This document shows positions 31,958-39,615 of a DNA stretch of 64,000 bases, piece after piece. The stretch is taken from positions 45,126 through 109,125 of the forward strand of contig SVMM01000011.1 in NCBI GenBank assembly GCA_015067435.1, in the 5' to 3' direction. This DNA is from Oscillospiraceae bacterium (GTDB taxonomy: Bacteria > Bacillota > Clostridia > Oscillospirales > Oscillospiraceae). The first letter of the stretch is position 1. The number at the start of each line of letters is the position of its first letter. The position numbers and the translations under genes are program-made. The notes beneath the pieces are model-generated. The model saw only the letters and a program-made list of their open reading frames with translations, was not told the origin of the DNA and did no database searches.

Positions 31958-34900
31958 TCCTTAAACCTCGCAGCATTCTCCTCCACTGCGTCCGGCAGCA
32001 AGTCCCAAAGCAGCTTGCGCTTGCCGAGCGCCACCACATAGGACACGGCATAGCGCGGCTTGACGATCTTATCGAGCCGCTTGCGACACGCCCTTGCCAC
32101 CGCGTCCTTGTAGCTCTGCGACTGTGGCTTGTCCAGATACGCCTGAATCATGGCTTGGAACGCTTCCGAATCCCTCGGCCGGTGCAGTTTTCTGTTTTTC
32201 TCCGTGTTGTTCTCGTCGTCGACGTCACAAATGAGGTCGCCAAGAATGCGGTATCCGCCGAAGCGAAAGTCAGAAAGCAGAGGAAAGAAATCTTCAAGGT
32301 CGGGAATCTGGTCGCGCAGGAAATCCAGCCGCGCCTCCCGATCCATCAGATGCCACGCCTGCTCCCGAATCGCCTGCCGCAGCTCCGTCACCCGTTCCGG
32401 CTCCAGCTCGGAGAACACGGCGTAGAGCGTCTCGGAATCATAATCGTCCTCCTGCCCGCGCCCGTAGAAAATACGCTCAATGTCGCTCTGCCTCCGACGC
32501 TTGTTGATTGGCGCGCGGCAGCCACGGATGCGCGTGAGACAGCCCTCATAATCGGCGAGAAGCGCGGCGACGGCGTCCAGCGTCGGCTTGTCCAAGCGTT
32601 CTTTCCAGTCCGGGCGCTTGGCGAAGGTAAACAGCTCCGCGTCCTCTGGGGGCTTTTCTCTTATCTTCGGCGTATGCTTTTCCAGCATATACGCGAGATA
32701 CGGAAGCCGCTCCACGTTGGAGCTGACGGCGTCCCAGTCGGTCGTCTCGATGAATTCCTTTTTCCTCTGCCTTACGGTCGGCTCATACCATGCCCGGTCG
32801 CCGTCATCGTCCATCAGCACCTTGTATTTCAGGAACTCGCTACGCTGTACCGTCCGTCGCTTGATATACTCGTCGATGTCCGGCTTGACGCCGCTCTTCG
32901 CCGAGTCGATCTCCAAGCCTGTGAGGATGGCAAGCGTCTCCGTCTCTTCCCGATACCGCTGCCGCTCCTCTTCGGGGCGGCTTTCGTCGTAGGCGATGAC
33001 GCTGCGGTCAAACGCCGCGTTGCAGATCTGCCCCACGCGCGAGGAAAACGTGTCGCGGACGGTGATGAAGCGGTCGTGCCAGTCGTTCGCGTCACGGATC
33101 ACCGGCTCTTCCGACGGGATATAGAGCAGCGGCAGATTATTCAGATTGCTGATGTCATATTCATAGTTGCGTCTGACGCACTTATTCAGCAGCGGATCGG
33201 AGATGGTCTTGACCATGTCGCCGTCGTAGTCCGCGCCGCCCAGCCGCTCCGCCGCCAGCATTTCCACGTCAACCATCACCACGTCGGTCAGATGTCCGAG
33301 ATACTTTCGGCGGAGTGGTTCTTCATTCTGGTATGTCTCAAGCTGGATCTCCTCATTGCGCGCGATGTGTGGATTACGAAGCAGCGTGCAGGTCTCGTCC
33401 GAACGGTATGCCGCACATGGCGCATAAAAAGAATTCTCAGTAAAGCGGCACGTCAACGCCTTGGTGAAAAAGCCTGTTTTTGTTCTTGAACTTCTGAGAG
33501 CCGCGTCAATGTCGACGAGACACTTTATCAAATCCATCAGATCACCGGAGAGAAAGCGGTTGTCCCCGGCAACGAGCAGACGCCCACGCGCGTACTGCTC
33601 CAGCGTATGCTTCGCCTGCGCGTCCAGCTCGTCCACGCAGACTGGCTCGTTCAAAAACAGCGGATTCTTTCGCAGCACCCGCGCCAGCGCGTCCCGGCGC
33701 TTCGTAAAGAACGCAAGTCGGTACTCCTCGTTTGCGCACAGGTCATAGTACCGCTGCTCTGTCGCCTTCGTGATCCAGCTCCGCCCGTCCTCCGCAGGGC
33801 TGTGTTCCCATCCGAGCGGCAGATCGCGCGGGCGAAACTCGTCCGCAGTCATGGACAGTGTCGTAAGAAACTGATAGTTCAGCTCCGTGTACTCCTGCGG
33901 CTCCGGCTTGCTCGTGTTCGTGATATAGAGCGCATGGTCGTACCGTTCCACCGCCGCGAGGTAATCCTCCCAGCTCATGCCGTTTTCCGTCAGCCAGCCA
34001 AAGCCCTTGAACATGCTCTTCGTCAGGATAATGTCCACGTCGCGCACAGGATGCCTTACGCCCCAGGCGTCCTTGATGCTCTCGCACCCTGTGCGATTCA
34101 AAAAGTCTTTGAAGTCCACCTGATGGAGCATCCCCTTGACGAAGGGCAGGCGAATCTGGAACGAAGTATGGATGTGTTCGCCGCAATAGGCGCGGTCAAC
34201 GGTCTTGGCATACTGCTTTGAAATGAGGCCCTCGCCATCGAAGCGCATGACATCAAACTCCAAGCGTTTCTCAACACGCTTATACTTTTTCACACCGTCT
34301 GACAGTTCTCCGCCCTCGACCGTGATAACCTGCGAATGGCCTCTGGGAAACGTTTCGTTCTCCACGACGATGATCCGATGCGGATCGGTCAACCCAATGC
34401 CGTCGATGCGCGTCCCGCCCGAAAGCATCAGTCCGACATAGGCGTAGAGCTTACTGAGCTGACAGCGTCCGACCGTCATGCCGAGCATAATGCGCTCGCG
34501 CACCGCGGCATAGACGTCCTCACGGATAAAGGACAGCCGCGCCTGCCGACTCATGCTGCCCGAGCGCTCGAACGCGAGGTAACGGTGCTCGCCCGTGCCG
34601 AAGTCCATGCACACGCCCTCCGGCCGGAACATCGACTCCGCCTTCCGCTGCCGCTCCAGATAGCGCGGCGAGCTGCTGTGGTCGAAGATGCCGGAGAAGT
34701 CCGCGTAGAAGATGACGTCCTCCAGATCAGGGATGACCGTCTCCTCCTCGTCCGGCTCCGGGAGGTTCCCGTCGTGCAGGACGCACATGATCTGGTGGAA
34801 CAGGGCGCAGTCGTCCTGCTCGTCCGAGCGGTAAAGGAAGCATTTGCGCGTGGCGCTCCTGCTCAAATGGAAGCTGTACCGCTCGCCGTCCACCGCCTCC

Positions 34901-34983
34901 GCATAACCGATCAGGCTCCGCACCGATATGGTGTGGAGCCTGTACTTTTTCTTCATACCCATCACCGGGCAGAAGTATATCAC
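31954..34983 (-). CDS. RNA-polymerase-like protein of the cell-type RdRP (RDR/QDE-1, YonO) family
   Basis: 1009 residues, GTG 34983 with GAAAGG upstream. Three conserved blocks of the RdRP-like double-psi-barrel family stand in order: SFQIRLPFVKGMLHQVDF (residues 274-291; compare SAFQIRyGGyKG in eukaryotic RDRs), LLRNPHIARNEE (534-545; compare tRNPclhPGD) and LGGADYDGDMV (581-591). In DYDGD (585-589, codons 33231-33217) the Asp residues would bind catalytic Mg2+. Known relatives are eukaryotic RDRs, the DNA-dependent RNA polymerase YonO of SPbeta and crAss-like phage polymerases; template and product here cannot be read from sequence. Neighbours: coupled 31079 gene, divergent DUF927-like ATPase, mob genes, integrase. 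Confidence 0.85.
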   Translation of the reverse strand: MIYFCPVMGMKKKYRLHTISVRSLIGYAEAVDGERYSFHLSRSATRKCFLYRSDEQDDCALFHQIMCVLHDGNLPEPDEEETVIPDLEDVIFYADFSGIFDHSSSPRYLERQRKAESMFRPEGVCMDFGTGEHRYLAFERSGSMSRQARLSFIREDVYAAVRERIMLGMTVGRCQLSKLYAYVGLMLSGGTRIDGIGLTDPHRIIVVENETFPRGHSQVITVEGGELSDGVKKYKRVEKRLEFDVMRFDGEGLISKQYAKTVDRAYCGEHIHTSFQIRLPFVKGMLHQVDFKDFLNRTGCESIKDAWGVRHPVRDVDIILTKSMFKGFGWLTENGMSWEDYLAAVERYDHALYITNTSKPEPQEYTELNYQFLTTLSMTADEFRPRDLPLGWEHSPAEDGRSWITKATEQRYYDLCANEEYRLAFFTKRRDALARVLRKNPLFLNEPVCVDELDAQAKHTLEQYARGRLLVAGDNRFLSGDLMDLIKCLVDIDAALRSSRTKTGFFTKALTCRFTENSFYAPCAAYRSDETCTLLRNPHIARNEEIQLETYQNEEPLRRKYLGHLTDVVMVDVEMLAAERLGGADYDGDMVKTISDPLLNKCVRRNYEYDISNLNNLPLLYIPSEEPVIRDANDWHDRFITVRDTFSSRVGQICNAAFDRSVIAYDESRPEEERQRYREETETLAILTGLEIDSAKSGVKPDIDEYIKRRTVQRSEFLKYKVLMDDDGDRAWYEPTVRQRKKEFIETTDWDAVSSNVERLPYLAYMLEKHTPKIREKPPEDAELFTFAKRPDWKERLDKPTLDAVAALLADYEGCLTRIRGCRAPINKRRRQSDIERIFYGRGQEDDYDSETLYAVFSELEPERVTELRQAIREQAWHLMDREARLDFLRDQIPDLEDFFPLLSDFRFGGYRILGDLICDVDDENNTEKNRKLHRPRDSEAFQAMIQAYLDKPQSQSYKDAVARACRKRLDKIVKPRYAVSYVVALGKRKLLWDLLPDAVEENAARFKE

Positions 34984-35067
34984 GGTGCCTTTCAGAGTGC
35001 AATCTCATTTTATAGAAACTGCACCCATTTTTTGTGTGCAAAAATCTGAAAGGAGGGTTTCCGATAC
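34984..35067. promoter_or_regulatory. Divergent control region between polymerase-like gene and DUF927-like gene
   Basis: 84 bp, AT-rich against its surroundings. Inverted arms CTTTCAGA (34991-34998) and TCTGAAAG (35046-35053) frame it. A -10-like TATAAA faces the polymerase-like gene; neither side has a good -35. GGAGGG precedes the ATG at 35068. It could hold a promoter recognised by the element's own polymerase, which is speculative. Confidence 0.4.
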
Positions 35068-36825
35068 ATGGAAATCAACAACAGGTCCCCCAGCTACCCC
35101 CATCCCTTCAAGGTGATCGACGGCTGTCTGTTCAAGGAGGTGCGCACCAAGAACGGCAGCTATGATCAGAAGCTCTGCAACTTTCTCCCGTGCATCGTCC
35201 GCGAGGTCACGGTGGACGACGGTGCGGAGGAACGCAAGCGCCTCGTGCTCGGCGGCGTCCGTCAGGACGGCTCGCCTCTGCCGGAGATTGAGGTCACCGG
35301 CAGCGACCTCGGCTCCTTCGGCTGGCTCATTGACAAATGGGGAGCCGACTGTGTTCTGGAGGTCGGCTTCAGCGTGCGCGACAGCGTCCGCTACGCGATC
35401 CAGATGACCGCGCCGGATGCGGAACGCCAGACGGTGTATGAGGTCACCGGCTGGAAGAAGATCGGCGGCGACTGGCGTTTCCTCATGCCGGGCGGAGAAG
35501 ATTTGACCGTCCGGCTCCCCGGCAAGCTCGCCCGCTACGCTTTCCCCGCGGATGCCTCGCCGGATGCTCTGAGCGTCCTCCCGTGCCTGCTGGAGAATCC
35601 GCCCGCGCCGCGAGAGGTCATCTGGCCGCTGCTCGCCTGCACGTTCCTCACGCCGCTCAACTGTTTCCTGCGCATGGGCGACTGCGAGCCAAAGTTCATG
35701 CTTCTCTTTCTCGGCAGGACCGGCACGGGCAAAAGCACACTCTCGTCGTTCTTCCTGTCCTTCTTCGGTCACTTCACGCCGTCCGATCTCCCCATCTCCT
35801 TCCGCGACACGAAAAACAGCATCGGCGAGTGCTGCGCCATGCTGAACGACGTGCTCACCTGCGTGGACGACTTCCATCCGTCCAGCCGTAAGGAGGAGCA
35901 GGAGCTTGCGGAAAAGGCGCAGACGCTCGCCCGCGCATACGGCGACCGTGTCGGCCGGGGACGTCTGCGCGCGGACGCGACGCTGATGCCGGCGCGTCCG
36001 CCCAGAGGCAACGCGATCCTGACGGCGGAGCTGCCTCCCGAGATCGGAGAGAGCGGTCTCGCCAGGTGCTTCACGGTGGAGCTGCACCCAGGCGACTTCG
36101 ACACGGACGCCTACAAATTCTTCGAGGATGCAAGCCGGCAGGGAATCCTCCAAAGCTGTATGCGCCTCTTTACGGAATGGCTCCGCGGAAAGTTTCTGCA
36201 TGACGCGGAAGTGGAGCAGGCGTTTGTCTCTTCTCTGCGCGAGGCATTCGAAAGCTACCGCGAAGAGTTCCGCCGCAGCGGAGTCCCATGCCACGGCCGT
36301 CTGCCCGAGATCGTCGCGTGGCTTCGGATGGGTTTTGTAGTCCTGCTTCTGTTCCTGAAAGACGTCAACGTCTTCTCGCAGGAGCAGGTAGATGCATGCC
36401 GTGCGGAGTACGTCTCGCTGCTCTACGCGGCGGCGCAGACGCAGGCACAGAGCATCGAGCAGGACAAGCCCGCGCACATTTTCGTGCGGAAGCTCTATGC
36501 TCTCATCGAGAGCGGTCAGGCGACGGTCCTGCCGAAAAGCAATCCGTATTCGTGCTCGGCGAAAGACCTCGTCGCTTATGAGGACGACGAGTTCTACTAC
36601 CTCCTCAACGACGCGGCGCACCGTGCGGTCAGGCAGCTCTGCGAGGATCAGGGTGAGCTGTTCGTCATCGGCTCCCGCGCTCTTCCGAAAGCGCTCGCCG
36701 AGGAGAAGCTGATCGACTGCGACGGCGGCAACACCAGATCCATCCGCGTCGGCGGACGCACCGTTCGTGTGGTCGCGCTCCGCAAGGAGCGCGCCAGACA
36801 GATCGTGGAGGAGGGTACCTCGTGA
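35068..36825 (+). CDS. DUF927-like P-loop ATPase, probable replication/processing helicase of the element
   Basis: 585 residues. The N-terminal half (to about 190) has the primase-helicase-associated fold with YEVTGWKKIGGDWRFLMPGG. The ATPase core follows: Walker A in FLGRTGTGKSTLSSFFLSFFGHF (about 212-235), Walker B-like VLTCVDDFHPSS (about 263-274), then GRLRADATLMPARPPRGNAILTAELPPEIGESGLARCFTVEL, a sensor/Arg-finger region. DUF927 proteins replace DnaC/helicase functions in integrative and plasmid elements. It precedes the iteron-like region and mob genes, the usual order rep-iterons-oriT-mobC-mobA. Confidence 0.8.
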   Translation: MEINNRSPSYPHPFKVIDGCLFKEVRTKNGSYDQKLCNFLPCIVREVTVDDGAEERKRLVLGGVRQDGSPLPEIEVTGSDLGSFGWLIDKWGADCVLEVGFSVRDSVRYAIQMTAPDAERQTVYEVTGWKKIGGDWRFLMPGGEDLTVRLPGKLARYAFPADASPDALSVLPCLLENPPAPREVIWPLLACTFLTPLNCFLRMGDCEPKFMLLFLGRTGTGKSTLSSFFLSFFGHFTPSDLPISFRDTKNSIGECCAMLNDVLTCVDDFHPSSRKEEQELAEKAQTLARAYGDRVGRGRLRADATLMPARPPRGNAILTAELPPEIGESGLARCFTVELHPGDFDTDAYKFFEDASRQGILQSCMRLFTEWLRGKFLHDAEVEQAFVSSLREAFESYREEFRRSGVPCHGRLPEIVAWLRMGFVVLLLFLKDVNVFSQEQVDACRAEYVSLLYAAAQTQAQSIEQDKPAHIFVRKLYALIESGQATVLPKSNPYSCSAKDLVAYEDDEFYYLLNDAAHRAVRQLCEDQGELFVIGSRALPKALAEEKLIDCDGGNTRSIRVGGRTVRVVALRKERARQIVEEGTS

Positions 36826-36828
36826 AAG

Positions 36829-37037
36829 AGTGTAACAAGTGTGACACTGCTCCGCAATTCCTTTTCCCGTCTGCGTTTTCCTGTGCCGCGGCAAGTGTGA
36901 CAACCGCGTTACGGAAGCGTCACATGTTACACTTCCGCCCTCTGCCGTTGCACTCCGTTACACTCCGCGTCACACTTCCCGAACCGCGCAATTCCTTTCA
37001 AACACTGGCCTCGCGCCGCAATGTTACACTGTCACGC
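36829..37037. repeat. Iteron-like cluster of AGTGTRAC sites, candidate replication origin
   Basis: AGTGTAAC or AGTGTGAC in the plus orientation starts at 36829, 36838 and 36894; in the minus orientation (GTTACACT or GTCACACT) at 36926, 36957, 36969 and 37023. Degenerate GTTACG, GTCACAT and GTCACGC copies lie between. The first two are 9 bp apart. The frame through this DNA is open but has biased composition, so it is treated as non-coding. A cytosine run follows near 37052. Confidence 0.6.
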
Positions 37038-37281
37038 AAAAAAAACAGATACCCCCCCCCGTTCCAATCGTTTCTCTGTCCTGACCGCAGCGCGCCGCGT
37101 GAGCGATTCTTTGCCGCCGTGTTGCCTCGCAAGCAGCGCACTCGGGTGCGTACCCGTCCTTGGGGCATTCGAGCCGCGTTGCGCGGCGTTTGCGGGGAAA
37201 CGGAGCGTTTTGCGCCGACGTTGGGCGGACACGCGAGGGGCTGGGGGAACGGGATTCCTCTCTTTAGAGAGGGCCAGCATC

Positions 37282-37327
37282 GCATTTGTCTGTACGTCTG
37301 CCCCCCGGCCGCCGCACCGACAAATGC
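37282..37327. other. Candidate oriT upstream of mobC
   Basis: GCATTTGTC (37282-37290) and GACAAATGC (37319-37327) form a 9-bp inverted repeat with a 28-bp spacer. A small hairpin CCTCTC-TTTA-GAGAGG lies 10-25 bp before, and GGGGCGCTGCCCC at about 37355-37367. The position, 88 bp upstream of mobC, is where nic regions of MOBP elements lie. Confidence 0.45.
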
Positions 37328-37414
37328 CTCCGCGGGCCGTGCCCGCACCCGTTTATGGGGCGCTGCCCCAAACCCCGTAGATACGAAAAAATCAAAATGA
37401 GATGGAGGATACCC

Positions 37415-37723
37415 ATGAACAAGGATACCGTTTTCAGCATCCGCATTTCCAGTGAGAACCTCGACGAGATCCGCCGCCGTGCGAAGCTGGCGCACCTGTC
37501 GCAGAGCGACTACGTCGTGCGTTGCTGCCTCGGCAAGCCCGTTGTCGTCATCGAGGCGCTCAAAGAGTTCCTCGACGGGTTGCGCGCCATCGGTCACAAC
37601 CTCAATCAGCTCACCAAGCTCGCCAATATTGGACACATCTCAATTGTGTACCTGGACGAGTTCGAGCGCGCGCTCGCGCAGCTCGGCGAGGCGGTTTCCG
37701 AAGCGGTCGCGCGCGGAAAGTGA
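37415..37723 (+). CDS. mobC: MobC-like relaxosome accessory protein
   Basis: 102 residues from ATG 37415 (GATGGAGG upstream). FSIRISSENLDEIRRRAKLAHLSQSDYVVRCCLGKPV is a ribbon-helix-helix-type DNA-binding start, then the MobC signature LKEFLDGLRAIGHNLNQLTKLANIGHI. MobC proteins bind oriT and help the relaxase open the strand. Its stop lies 7 bp before the relaxase start. Confidence 0.88.
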   Translation: MNKDTVFSIRISSENLDEIRRRAKLAHLSQSDYVVRCCLGKPVVVIEALKEFLDGLRAIGHNLNQLTKLANIGHISIVYLDEFERALAQLGEAVSEAVARGK

Positions 37724-37730
37724 GCGGCGC

Positions 37731-39575
37731 ATGGCGATCGTCACGTTCCGAAACTACAAGAGCGGTCAGACGCGCGGCTGCATGTCCGCGGTCATGAAAT
37801 ACACGAAGCGCAAAGAGAAAGTGGAATGGGAGGACAAGCAGCTGGTCACGGGGATCAACTGCCGTCCCGCTACCGTCTACGAAGACTTCATGCGCACCAA
37901 GCAGATCTACCACAAGGAGGGCGGCGTGCTGTTCTACCATATGGTGCAGAGCTTCCCGAAGGGCGCGGACGTCGATCCGAAGGCCGCGCACGCCGCGGCG
38001 GTCGAGCTCGCCGGATACTTCAAGGACTACGAGGTGCTCGTCTGCACGCACACCGACCGAGAGCACGTCCACTCGCACTTCGTCATCAACTCGGTCAACT
38101 TCGAGACTGGCAAAAAGCTGCACATGGCGGACGAGCAGATCCAGGAGCTGCGGCAGCGCAACGACATGGTCTGTGAGCGGTTCCATCTGCCGGTGTTCGA
38201 GTCGGCGCGGGAGAAAAAGCAGGAGAAAAAAATCAAGCCGATGACCATCGGCGAGTACCATGTCGCGGCAAAGGGGCAGAGCTGGAAGTTCCGGCTCATG
38301 GCCACCGTCGACGAGTGCATGGGGTATGCAAAATCGCGCGAGGAGTTCATCGCTCTCATGCAGAGTGAGGGCTACGACGTCCGGTGGACAGACACGCGGA
38401 AATACATCACGTATACGGCGCCGGACGGCAACCGCTGCCGCGACAACAAGCTGCACGAAGAAAAATATTTGAAGGAGAATATGGAAAATGAATTCAAGAT
38501 CAGACAGAGAATCCTCGACGCCGAAGTATTCGATGGACGAGCTGAAAGTGATGAATCGCCGCGACCTGACAGCGGCGAGCGAGTGCGGAACTCGCGTCAC
38601 GCTGACCGAGAAGAACTGGTCGGCAGTGGTGAGCCTGCTCGAGAGATTGTGTTCGATGCTGGATATGATCCTGGCAACGCTCGCCGCGCTGCTGACGAAG
38701 CCGGACGCGGAAGAACTGCTCGGGCAGATCGAGCGCTCGACGCAGATGCAGCTCCAGCAGTTGAATCAGACGGCGGAGCAGTTCGAGCGGCAAGCGAATC
38801 AGATGAACGACCGCTACGCCGCAAAGTCAAACAGCCTGCTTCGGAGTTCGGAAGAGTCTCTCCAGAAGCTGGAAAGCTCGACGAAGAATACGCTGCGCGA
38901 TATGACGAGCGAGACGCGCGCACAGATCAACGAACTGATCGAATCAGTGCGGAAATGGCTGACGCGCCTCGGGATGACGTCGCTCCTGCTGTTGGTCGTG
39001 CTGGGGATCATCTTCGGGATCGTCATGCTGCGGAAACTGTAAGCGAAGCAGCCATCGGGGAAAACAGTTCGCCTCCCGCCGAAACCGGCTGGGAAAAAGA
39101 GCGCGAATCGTTCCTCGCCAACCTCGCCGAAGGCAGAACCATGGCGCACCGCAAAGCAGCCAGTTCCCACACGGATCAGCACGGCGCGTCTGAGCGGTTT
39201 GATCCTCCCCGCGAGTATGTCCGTGGAGAACCGTCCGGGAAGCGTCGCACGTCGAGCGTGCTCAACCAGACCTCCCAGATACTCTCATCCGCCGGGCACG
39301 CGCTCAGCGGCGACGGTGACGAGGCAGTCGTGATCCTCGGCGCGCTGGCCGGCGCCGCCGTCGGTCTGGCAATCGGGGCTGCTGAAAAGCGCAGCCAGAC
39401 TGCGGCACAGCAGACCGAGGCGCCGCGCGATGATCCGCCGCAGTCTGCACCGACGGAGCAGGCCGAAGCGCCGCACAATGATTCGTCTCAACCTGCATCG
39501 GCGCAGCTGTCCATGGAACCGCAGCAGGAACCTGCGTCACAGCAAATCGAGCAGCCCATGGAGCAGTCCATGTGA
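37731..39575 (+). CDS. mobA: MobA/MOBP-type relaxase
   Basis: 614 residues. Relaxase domain (1-250): IVTFRNYKSGQTRGCMSAVMKYTKRKEK with the likely catalytic Tyr, FYHMVQSFPKGADVDPKAAHAAAVELAGYF, and the metal-binding HTDREHVHSHFVINSV (H-x-H motif), then MTIGEYHVAAKGQSWKFRL and DNKLHEEKYLKENMENEF. It nicks oriT and pilots DNA in mobilisation, needing another element's type IV secretion system. Residues about 253-438 are a low-complexity Glu/Arg/Asp-rich region because another gene (38488-39042) is read through it in a second frame. The C-terminus is Gln/Pro/Ala-rich with a short hydrophobic stretch. Confidence 0.9.
   Translation: MAIVTFRNYKSGQTRGCMSAVMKYTKRKEKVEWEDKQLVTGINCRPATVYEDFMRTKQIYHKEGGVLFYHMVQSFPKGADVDPKAAHAAAVELAGYFKDYEVLVCTHTDREHVHSHFVINSVNFETGKKLHMADEQIQELRQRNDMVCERFHLPVFESAREKKQEKKIKPMTIGEYHVAAKGQSWKFRLMATVDECMGYAKSREEFIALMQSEGYDVRWTDTRKYITYTAPDGNRCRDNKLHEEKYLKENMENEFKIRQRILDAEVFDGRAESDESPRPDSGERVRNSRHADREELVGSGEPAREIVFDAGYDPGNARRAADEAGRGRTARADRALDADAAPAVESDGGAVRAASESDERPLRRKVKQPASEFGRVSPEAGKLDEEYAARYDERDARTDQRTDRISAEMADAPRDDVAPAVGRAGDHLRDRHAAETVSEAAIGENSSPPAETGWEKERESFLANLAEGRTMAHRKAASSHTDQHGASERFDPPREYVRGEPSGKRRTSSVLNQTSQILSSAGHALSGDGDEAVVILGALAGAAVGLAIGAAEKRSQTAAQQTEAPRDDPPQSAPTEQAEAPHNDSSQPASAQLSMEPQQEPASQQIEQPMEQSM
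38488..39042 (+). CDS. Coiled-coil membrane mobilisation protein overprinted in mobA
   Basis: 184 residues entirely inside the relaxase gene in another frame. It has its own GAAGGAGA (38471-38478) 9 bp before the ATG. ALLTKPDAEELLGQIERSTQMQLQQLNQTAEQFERQANQMNDRYAAKSNSLLRSSEESLQKLES is a regular coiled coil, and LTRLGMTSLLLLVVLGIIFGIVML is a C-terminal transmembrane anchor. Protein-like composition in this frame, against low complexity in the relaxase frame, argues that this gene is real. ColE1 mbeB/mbeD overlap mbeA in a similar way. Confidence 0.75.
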   Translation: MNSRSDRESSTPKYSMDELKVMNRRDLTAASECGTRVTLTEKNWSAVVSLLERLCSMLDMILATLAALLTKPDAEELLGQIERSTQMQLQQLNQTAEQFERQANQMNDRYAAKSNSLLRSSEESLQKLESSTKNTLRDMTSETRAQINELIESVRKWLTRLGMTSLLLLVVLGIIFGIVMLRKL

Positions 39576-39615
39576 CATGGGCTGCTCCCCGGATTATAAC
39601 GGAAAGGAGTCCGAT

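Noticed and set aside
36822..37400. Open frame of 192 codons after the DUF927-like gene
   Set aside because: It consists of AGTGTRAC repeats, a C-run and GC-rich hairpins; composition is Arg/Pro-rich and no domain is visible. Treated as non-coding origin/oriT DNA.
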